Part shown: positions 17,053 to 22,783 of the stretch, one piece after another
How the letters are laid out: every line of letters begins with the position of its first letter
Position numbering within the stretch: the stretch's first letter is position 1
Source: CAZEJS01 sp964512645
GTDB taxonomy: Bacteria > Actinomycetota > Geothermincolia > Fen-727 > Anoxymicrobiaceae
Reading direction: 5' to 3'
Assembly (NCBI GenBank): GCA_964512645.1
Contig: CAZEJS010000006.1
Span: 1 to 64,000 of the forward strand
DNA: 64,000 nt
Position numbers and translations under genes: made by a program
Notes under the pieces: generated by a model
The model's database searches: none
Seen by the model: the letters and a program-made list of their open reading frames with translations, nothing else
What the model was told of the DNA's origin: nothing

Positions 17053-17484
17053 GTGTCCTGGAGGGCTACCACGGCGGCTCTAACCCTGGCTGCCGCCCTC
17101 GCGCTGGCGGCCGTCGCCGGGTGCGCGGAGAGTGGCGGAAAACCGGCACCCGGCCCGAAAGCCGGAAGGCCCGCCTTCATGTTCTTCACCCGGGACGGCT
17201 GAAGGGGCTGCGAGGTCATCAAGCCCGTCGTGGACGAGCTCAGCGAGCAGTATGCCGGCAAGGTCGACTTCTCGACCGTGGACACCGGAACCCCGCAAGG
17301 GGCGGATCTCTCCGGCCGGTTCGGTATCTCCGGCCTCCCTTCCTTCGTCCTCCTTGACGCCCGCGGAGAGGTTGTTCAGTTCGACGAGGACTCGGTTAAG
17401 GGGCAGAGGATAACCGACGACGATTCCTACCGCGAGGTCTACAGGACCTACCTGACGTCCGGCCTTGACAGGGTGGGGAAATAA
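17053..17484 (+). CDS. thioredoxin-fold lipoprotein, probable selenoprotein (UxxC)
   Basis: A lipoprotein of 143 residues if the in-frame TGA at 17200-17202 is read as selenocysteine. GTG 17053 has AAGGAGG 5 bases upstream. The signal peptide ends in lipobox 'AAVAGC'. The mature part is a thioredoxin fold: 'PAFMFFTRDG-U-RGCEVIKP', then 'KVDFSTVDT', cis-Pro segment 'ISGLPSFVLLDARGEVV'. The TGA falls exactly at the first position of the CxxC active site, with Cys at 17209-17211, giving UxxC. A 4-bp hairpin CGTC-GTG-GACG at 17226-17236 lies 27 nt after the TGA, with G first in the loop, as in bacterial SECIS models. The fold continues without a shift on both sides. It should act as an extracytoplasmic thiol/selenol oxidoreductase. 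It converges on the polyferredoxin operon at 17533. Confidence 0.8.
17226..17236 (+). promoter_or_regulatory. candidate bacterial SECIS hairpin
   Basis: Within the thioredoxin-like gene, CGTC and GACG can pair around a GTG loop, starting 24 nt after the in-frame TGA. Loop position and the leading G agree with the general bacterial SECIS pattern. The stem is short (4 bp), so on its own it is weak evidence; it gains weight from the UxxC context. Confidence 0.4.
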
Positions 17485-17532
17485 GACGGGCGAACCGGCC
17501 GTCCCTTGCTCACCCCTGTCCCGCGCCCGGGT

Positions 17533-18399
17533 TCAAGCCTCCAGTTCGTCCAGCGGCCCCTCGACGCGCCCGCGCCCGGCAGCCTCCCTCAGGGCGGTGA
17601 ACCCCGAACCGACGCACCCGGTAGGGCACGCCTTCACGCAGTCGAGGCACCGAACGCACTCCGGGGAGTTGGGGGTCTCGGCAACGCAGATGTCCACCGG
17701 GCAGACCTCTCTGCATCTACCGCAGCTCGTGCAGGCGCTCCCGTCGACGTTCATTCGATAGAGGCTGAACGGGTTGAACAGGGACCACAGGGCTCCGAGA
17801 GGACAGGCGGTCCTGCAGAACGGCCGCTTGGTCACCAGCATCCAGAGAAGGAATACCGCGAGTATCGCTATCTTGAGCCAGAAGAAGACACCCGGCCGGA
17901 GCGCGAAGGAGGGGACATTGCCCGGGGGGAACGCCTGCAGGGGGATGCCCCCCTCGAGCGTGCCGACCGGACAGAACCTCGAGAACCAGTGGTCCCGCGT
18001 CGCCAGGGGAAGGACAAGGGCCAGCGCCACCAGGGTGACGTACTTGAAGTAACCGGCCCACCGTGGCAGCTTCAGCTTGGGCAGGGGGACTTTGTACGCG
18101 AGGTCCTGGAGCAGGCCGAACGGGCAGATCCAGCCGCAGGGCATTCTTCCGACAACGGCGCCGACGGCCGCGATGCTCCCGAAAACGTACAGCACGGCTC
18201 CGGCAGACCTGACCGCGAGGGAATGCTGCATCGCCCCTATCGGGCAGGAGTAGAGGGCGAGCGGACAGGCGTAGCAGTTCATCCCCGGGAAACAGATTCC
18301 TTTGCCGCGCCCCTGGTAGATGCCGTTGTTGCGGAAGTAGACCACCCATGGGTTGGCCGCCACCGCGGCGGCGAGTTGGGTGTAGCGACGGGCCCGCAC
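17533..18399 (-). CDS. NapH-like membrane 4Fe-4S polyferredoxin
   Basis: A 288-residue membrane iron-sulfur protein. It has several hydrophobic helices ('AVLYVFGSIAAVGAVVG', 'YVTLVALALVLPLA', 'LKIAILAVFLLWMLV') with the paired Cys-Pro motifs of the NapH/NosR/YccM family ('CYACPLALYSCPIG', 'CGWICPFGLLQD', 'RFCPVGTL', 'CRTACPLGAL'), then two C-terminal 4Fe-4S motifs ('CTSCGRCREVCPVDIC', 'CVRCLDCVKACPTGC'). Members carry electrons across or into the membrane. The GTG start at 18399 is only 3 bases from the stop of the small UxxC membrane protein upstream, so the two are an operon. The convergent gene is a UxxC thioredoxin lipoprotein. Together they suggest electron delivery to extracytoplasmic selenol/thiol proteins. 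Confidence 0.85.
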   Translation of the reverse strand: MRARRYTQLAAAVAANPWVVYFRNNGIYQGRGKGICFPGMNCYACPLALYSCPIGAMQHSLAVRSAGAVLYVFGSIAAVGAVVGRMPCGWICPFGLLQDLAYKVPLPKLKLPRWAGYFKYVTLVALALVLPLATRDHWFSRFCPVGTLEGGIPLQAFPPGNVPSFALRPGVFFWLKIAILAVFLLWMLVTKRPFCRTACPLGALWSLFNPFSLYRMNVDGSACTSCGRCREVCPVDICVAETPNSPECVRCLDCVKACPTGCVGSGFTALREAAGRGRVEGPLDELEA

Positions 18400-18402
18400 G
18401 AC

Positions 18403-18663
18403 TCAGGCCTTCCATTTCGCGGCCGCGCGAAAAGCCACCAGCACAGCCAGCGCGAGGAACAGGAGCGCGGCGATGCCCAGCGCGATGTAACCTGCCACGT
18501 TGCCCGCTCTTCCCAACTGGAAGATGCCGATGCAGTCGAGTCAGACCGCGGAGCCGTTGGACCGCGTAGTCGCGAAACCACCCAGGAGCACCCCGGCGAC
18601 GAAGAGCGCGACCGCGCAGGCGATGGCCGGGAACGCCGGGTTGATACGCAGAAACTTCTTCAT
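18403..18663 (-). CDS. small two-helix membrane protein, probable selenoprotein (UxxC)
   Basis: 86 residues if the in-frame TGA at 18541-18543 is read as selenocysteine; otherwise the frame splits into two pieces. Helix 1 is 'AIACAVALFVAGVLLGGFA', then 'TTRSNGSAV-U-LDCIGIFQLG', then helix 2 'VAGYIALGIAALLFLALAVLVAF' and a basic tail ending 'AAKWKA'. Positive charges at both ends place them inside and the UxxC loop outside. A 6-bp hairpin TCTTCC-AGTTG-GGAAGA (minus strand, 18508-18524) begins 16 nt after the TGA, its loop starts 22 nt after it, with G at the second loop position, fitting the bacterial SECIS pattern well. Start ATG 18663 follows a purine-rich GGAAAGG region. I do not recognise the family. 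It is translated just ahead of the polyferredoxin at 17533. Confidence 0.75.
18508..18524 (-). promoter_or_regulatory. candidate bacterial SECIS hairpin
   Basis: On the minus strand, TCTTCC pairs with GGAAGA over a 5-nt loop AGTTG. The loop begins 22 nt after the in-frame TGA. A perfect 6-bp stem, short loop and G within the first two loop positions match what is known of bacterial SECIS elements, which sit just after the UGA inside the coding region. Confidence 0.55.
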
Positions 18664-18740
18664 CCTCCTGACGACCTTTCCAGTCTCGAGCCGCCCGCCG
18701 GACACCGGGGCGCCCGGGCGGGCCGCGGCGCCACGACCGC

Positions 18741-19754
18741 CTAGGGGACGGCGGAGAGGTCCTCGGGGCCTCCCGCGGCGCGGATCTTCGCGGCCGTTAG
18801 AGAGCTGCCCGAGAGGACCACGTTCCATGAGCCGCTGACCTCGTGGAGCAGGAAGAAAGTCGCCTTGCCGCCGGAGTCGCGCGCCACGTCCATCTTCCAG
18901 TCGGGGTCGATCTTGCTCGACTTGACGACCTCGTACGACATCGCGTCGGTATCGATGTTCTTGGACTTGAAGTAGGCGACCATGGCGTCCCTGGGGTTCT
19001 CACCGTGGGCGGCCCCGGGGACGTTCCGGGTGATGGCGATCACGTAAGCGTTGACCGATTCGGTCGAAGCGCTGTCCACCGCCGCCACGAACCTGCCGGG
19101 GTCCGCCACGGGCGCGGTCGCTTTGGCCGATTTGAGGCTTTTCTCGAGCGCGCCCCGGTAGTTGGCCATGACCTCGTCGCTTACAACGAGATCCTTCAGG
19201 CCTGCCTGTATGGACCGGACCGCGGCGTTCCTGTCGCCGCCACCCAGGAGGGTCGCTATGCCGGACTGGTACTCGGCGACTCCCCGGGTGCGGAGGTCGA
19301 AGCCCAGCTCCGCGAGCGGCTGCAGGCCCGCGGCGTTCTCGGGCACCTTGATCCTGGCGGCTTCCTTTCTGACGGCCCGGCAGGCGGCCTTCATCTCGCC
19401 GAGCATCTTGTTGGCTTCTTCTTTGCTGACGGAGGCGACCCCGTTCGCGAGGTTGCTGAACGCCTGCGCGGTGGACGCCGAGTGCTCGAGCAGGCCGTTG
19501 GCGTCGGTCGTATACGTCCTGAGCCTGTCGGCGTTGAGCGACTGTTGTGAGGTGATGCACCCCTTTCCGAAAACCCAGCACACCACCAGCAGCGCTATCA
19601 CCGCCGTTATGAGGACGATCGGGGCCGGTCCGCTGAACCTTCCGGCCGTTCGCGAGCGGCCGAACGTCTCTACCCGCCGGCGCCGGCGACCGCTTCGCGG
19701 CCCGTCGCCCGTGGAAGTAAACATGGGGTGTTTCGACGAATAAGTCCTGGACAT
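18741..19754 (-). CDS. membrane-anchored exported helical protein
   Basis: A 337-residue protein with an Arg-rich cytoplasmic head of about 45 residues, one membrane helix ('PIVLITAVIALLVVCWVFG') and a long extracytoplasmic helical domain from 'LNADRLRTYTTDANGLLEHS'. Segments 'KEEANKMLGEMKAACRAVRK' and 'RNAAVRSIQAGLKDLVVSDE' suggest a helical bundle. A C-terminal alpha/beta part ('NIDTDAMSYEVVKSSKIDPD', 'GSWNVVLSGSSLTAAKI') looks like a small NTF2/DUF-type domain. No family was recognised. ATG 19754 has GGAGG about 5 bases upstream. The same-strand selenoprotein gene starts 77 bases downstream, so a shared transcript is possible. Confidence 0.65.
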   Translation of the reverse strand: MSRTYSSKHPMFTSTGDGPRSGRRRRRVETFGRSRTAGRFSGPAPIVLITAVIALLVVCWVFGKGCITSQQSLNADRLRTYTTDANGLLEHSASTAQAFSNLANGVASVSKEEANKMLGEMKAACRAVRKEAARIKVPENAAGLQPLAELGFDLRTRGVAEYQSGIATLLGGGDRNAAVRSIQAGLKDLVVSDEVMANYRGALEKSLKSAKATAPVADPGRFVAAVDSASTESVNAYVIAITRNVPGAAHGENPRDAMVAYFKSKNIDTDAMSYEVVKSSKIDPDWKMDVARDSGGKATFFLLHEVSGSWNVVLSGSSLTAAKIRAAGGPEDLSAVP

Positions 19755-19985
19755 CGCCCTCCGCCCGTCTGCCATCCCGAAATGAAGCTGCTGTCGAGAT
19801 TTTCGACGATGAAATTGCGGGAACCTTTTATCGAGGTCCTCTTGCCCCCACGGGCCGGCGGCGCGGCGGCCGGAGGGAACGGAGAAGGCTCCGGGAGCTC
19901 GAACCGGCCGAACCGGGCCGGGCGCCGGCCGGCGGGCTCCACGCCGCCGACCGTGATCGCGGTCAGGCCGGACCGGGCCGGGCTG

Positions 19986-19991
19986 TATAAT
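19986..19991 (+). promoter_or_regulatory. TATAAT -10 box; likely leaderless start
   Basis: A perfect TATAAT ends 5 bases before the ATG of the MASE3 kinase gene, and there is no Shine-Dalgarno sequence. Transcription would start at or next to the ATG, giving a leaderless mRNA. No good -35 box was seen. Confidence 0.5.
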
Positions 19992-19996
19992 GGTAG

Positions 19997-21511
19997 ATGA
20001 TGACACCCGGAAACGAACCCGCCAGAAATCATGAATGGGCGTGGCCGCGCCTCGACCGGCGGACACGCATCGCACTGGGCGTGCTCCTCGCGACCGGTGT
20101 GGCGGTGGGACTTTACTTCAGCAGGCAGGTTTCCTATCTGTTTTTCCACAGCATGGTCGAGACTTTCAGCATCGTGATTGGAATCGCGGTGTTCATGATC
20201 ACCTGGAACACCCGCGAGTATCTGGATAACAACTACCTGCTCTTCCTGGGAATCTCGCTGCTGTTCGTAGCCGCGCTCGATTTCCTGCACATGCTCGCCT
20301 ACACCGGGATGAAGATATTCCCGGGGTACAACGCGGACCTCGCCACCCAGCTATGGATAGCCGCCCGATACATGCAGGCACTGTCTTTCCTCGCCGCGCC
20401 GTTCTTCCTCGGCCGCAGGTTCGACACGCCGGTCGTGTTCGGCTGTTTCGCAGCCGTGGAGGCGGGGATCGTCGCGCTGGTATTCACGCGCACGTTTCCC
20501 TCCATGTTCGCCGAGGGGGTTGGGCTCACGCCGGCGAAGAACTGGAGCGAATACACGATCTGCGGAATTCTCCTCTTGTCGGCGTGGCTGCTCTGGAGGC
20601 GAAGGCGGGCGTTCGAGGCGCGCGTCGCCGGGCTGCTCCTCGGGTCCATAGGCATGACCGTAGCCTCGGAGCTGTGCTTCACTTTCTACAAATACGCGTA
20701 TTCATTCCCGAACTTCCTGGGGCACGTGTTCAAGGTGGTAGCGTTCTACCTGATGTACCGCGCGGTGATAGAGACGGGGCTGAAACGGCCGTTCGACCTG
20801 CTGTTCAGAAACCTCCGGCGGAGCGAAGAGGAACTCAGGCGCACCAACGCCGAGTTGGAAGGCCTCGCGTACAGCGTATCTCACGACCTCCGTGGTCCGC
20901 TCGCGGCGATCGGTATAGCGGGTAGTCTGGCGAAGGATGCGGCCGAGGAGGGACGCGCCGACAACGAGCAAGTGCTCGATCTCTCGGCGACCATAAGGCG
21001 CAACCTCAACTTGTCGTTCGCCCTTGTGGACAGCATGCTGGCGTTCGCCAGGGCCGGCCGGGCAGACGGAGAGGTCGAGGAAGTCGACCTCGACATGACG
21101 GTAGAAAACGTACGCCTCGAGCGCGCGGAACTCATTCGCGAACGGGGCGCCAGGGTCGTGGTCGAAGGCCCCCTTGGCACCGCGACCATGTACCCGACCC
21201 ACGCATATCAGGTGTTCTCGAACCTGGTGGGCAACGCGCTTCTGCACAACGATTCCGCGGAGCCCGAAGTAGTCGTCACGAAAGAGCCGCCCGCGCCGGG
21301 GAAGAGCGGAAACACGTTCAGCGTACGGGACAACGGGCCGGGCATTCCCGGAGACCTGGCCGCTTCGGTATTCGAACCTTTTGTGAAGGGGCCTGGAGGC
21401 GCGACCGGCATAGGGCTGGCCACGGTATCGAAGATTGTGAAGCTGTACGGCGGCGACATCGGTTTCAGCACGAACGGCGGGACGACGTTCATCTTCGAGC
21501 TGCCGGCGTGA
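19997..21511 (+). CDS. MASE3-domain membrane sensor histidine kinase
   Basis: A 504-residue kinase. About residues 30-255 form a multi-helix MASE3-type sensory domain with the characteristic 'FHSMVETFSIVIGIAVFM' and 'LDFLHMLAYTGM' blocks. A short coiled coil ('SEEELRRTNAELEGLA') leads to HisKA 'YSVSHDLRGPLAAIG' (phospho-His), N-box 'NLVGNALLHN', G1 'DNGPGIP', F-box and G2 'TGIGLATVSKIV'. It should sense an unknown membrane-soluble or membrane-associated cue and phosphorylate a receiver. The convergent single receiver at 21535 is the obvious partner. A TATAAT just ahead of the ATG points to a leaderless message. Confidence 0.88.
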   Translation: MMTPGNEPARNHEWAWPRLDRRTRIALGVLLATGVAVGLYFSRQVSYLFFHSMVETFSIVIGIAVFMITWNTREYLDNNYLLFLGISLLFVAALDFLHMLAYTGMKIFPGYNADLATQLWIAARYMQALSFLAAPFFLGRRFDTPVVFGCFAAVEAGIVALVFTRTFPSMFAEGVGLTPAKNWSEYTICGILLLSAWLLWRRRRAFEARVAGLLLGSIGMTVASELCFTFYKYAYSFPNFLGHVFKVVAFYLMYRAVIETGLKRPFDLLFRNLRRSEEELRRTNAELEGLAYSVSHDLRGPLAAIGIAGSLAKDAAEEGRADNEQVLDLSATIRRNLNLSFALVDSMLAFARAGRADGEVEEVDLDMTVENVRLERAELIRERGARVVVEGPLGTATMYPTHAYQVFSNLVGNALLHNDSAEPEVVVTKEPPAPGKSGNTFSVRDNGPGIPGDLAASVFEPFVKGPGGATGIGLATVSKIVKLYGGDIGFSTNGGTTFIFELPA

Positions 21512-21534
21512 CCGGCGACCGGGAGGGCATGGCT

Positions 21535-21888
21535 TCAGAGGAGGATGACGTCGAGGAGCTCGATGAGAACTTCGGTGTCGAATGGCTTGTTGAGGAAGCA
21601 CTCGATGCCCAGCTTGCGCGCCTGTTCAACCTTGTCGCCGTTCCCGAACGCCGACATGACGACCACCGGAACGTCCGAGGAGGTGCGAAGCTGCTCCAGC
21701 ACCTCCAGGCCGTCCATCTCAGGCATCACCACGTCGAGGAGAATGAGGTCGGGGTCATCCCGCTCGACGATGTCGAGGCACTCCTTCCCGCTGCGCGCCG
21801 AGAGGGTGACGTACCCGCTCCGCTCGAGGCCGTCCGCCAGCTTCTTCAACGTGACGGCATCATCATCCGCGATGAGGACTTTCTTCAT
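21535..21888 (-). CDS. single-domain response regulator (receiver)
   Basis: A 117-residue CheY-like receiver with no output domain. The acidic pocket is 'IADDDAV', the phospho-acceptor Asp lies in 'LILLDVVMPEMDG', the Thr/Ser switch is in 'VVMSAFG' and the Lys in 'FLNKPFD'. It converges on the MASE3 kinase gene, ending 24 bases away, so it is the likely partner and must act by protein contact or phosphorelay. ATG 21888 gives the usual start 'MKKVLIADDD'; no strong ribosome site is seen. Confidence 0.85.
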   Translation of the reverse strand: MKKVLIADDDAVTLKKLADGLERSGYVTLSARSGKECLDIVERDDPDLILLDVVMPEMDGLEVLEQLRTSSDVPVVVMSAFGNGDKVEQARKLGIECFLNKPFDTEVLIELLDVILL

Positions 21889-22077
21889 GGTCGACCACCA
21901 GATACACAACGTTCCCTCATAAATGCTAACGTGTCGGCATCCCCGGGAGTTCCCCCGGTCTCAGGCGCGAGCGCGACCGGCATCAGGGGCGGCCGCCGTT
22001 CCCGGCCGGCCCCCTGTGTCTTTGCGGCCGGAGTTGGTATCATGTCTACTGCGGTGGGGTTGATGACCGCGCATCGA

Positions 22078-22154
<77 letters not shown>

Positions 22155-22159
22155 GTTCC

Positions 22160-22552
22160 TCAGGAGAACTCCGTAGGCACCTTCTGCACGGATTCCATCA
22201 AGAGGTTCACTGCCTTGATGTACTTCATGATCGTCTGGATGTTGCCCTCGAAGGTAAGCTTTTTAACCATTATCGCCTGCAGGGGATCCTGCCTGCCCTC
22301 GACGATGTCCTGCCATACGGGGTAATCGCCGCTCACCGTGTAGTCACACTCTTTCTTCTCGTTAGCGTGGACTTCGAGGACCTTGCCGTCTTTCATGTGC
22401 GTCCAGAACGGGAGGTCTCCGCGGTCGCCGGCGCCCTCGATGATGAACTGGATGGTCGCGTCGAACCCTTTGCCGGCCTTGGGCATCTCCTTGTTGGCGT
22501 TGACCTCGGCCATCAGAGCGTCGGCCCACTCCTCACTGGCGAAAAGTGACAT
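22160..22552 (-). CDS. SCP2 sterol-carrier family protein
   Basis: A 130-residue single-domain protein with the SCP2 pattern: N-terminal helix 'SEEWADALMAEVNANKE', strands 'DATIQFIIEG' and 'KECDYTVSGDYPVWQDIVEG', then the C-terminal signature 'DPLQAIMVKKLTFEGNIQTI'. SCP2 proteins hold lipids or acyl-CoA in a hydrophobic tunnel in the cytoplasm. This full SCP2 domain is distinct from the diverged SCP2-like paralogs at 1589 and 42686. It ends 6 bases from the convergent tRNA-Arg gene. Confidence 0.8.
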   Translation of the reverse strand: MSLFASEEWADALMAEVNANKEMPKAGKGFDATIQFIIEGAGDRGDLPFWTHMKDGKVLEVHANEKKECDYTVSGDYPVWQDIVEGRQDPLQAIMVKKLTFEGNIQTIMKYIKAVNLLMESVQKVPTEFS

Positions 22553-22706
22553 TCCGCTTCACCCCTTCCCATCCGTTGCCAGGTACCCTATGCAGATATA
22601 ACACACGCCGTCATGCGTGTAAATCTGAGCGGAGAGCCACCCGGCCGTCCCGGTTTTCTTTCCCGGGGCGCCGCCGCGCGCGTCTCACGTGCGCCGTCGC
22701 GTGTCA

Positions 22707-22736
22707 TTGACCGTCCAAAAACACGCTGCGTATCAT
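22707..22736 (+). promoter_or_regulatory. candidate promoter for the subtilisin-like protease
   Basis: TTGACC and TATCAT are separated by 18 bases, 48 bases ahead of ATG 22784. Both boxes are close to the sigma-70 consensus. Confidence 0.5.
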
Positions 22737-22783
22737 GGGTCGAGTCTTCGAAGAGGGGTGGCCGGCCCCACGGGAGGTGTGCG

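Noticed and set aside
17080..17484. Treating the TGA at 17200 as a nonsense mutation or pseudogene
   Set aside because: The frame stays coherent on both sides, the TGA falls exactly at the active-site Cys position of a CxxC, and a second such case lies 1.3 kb away. Selenocysteine explains both better.
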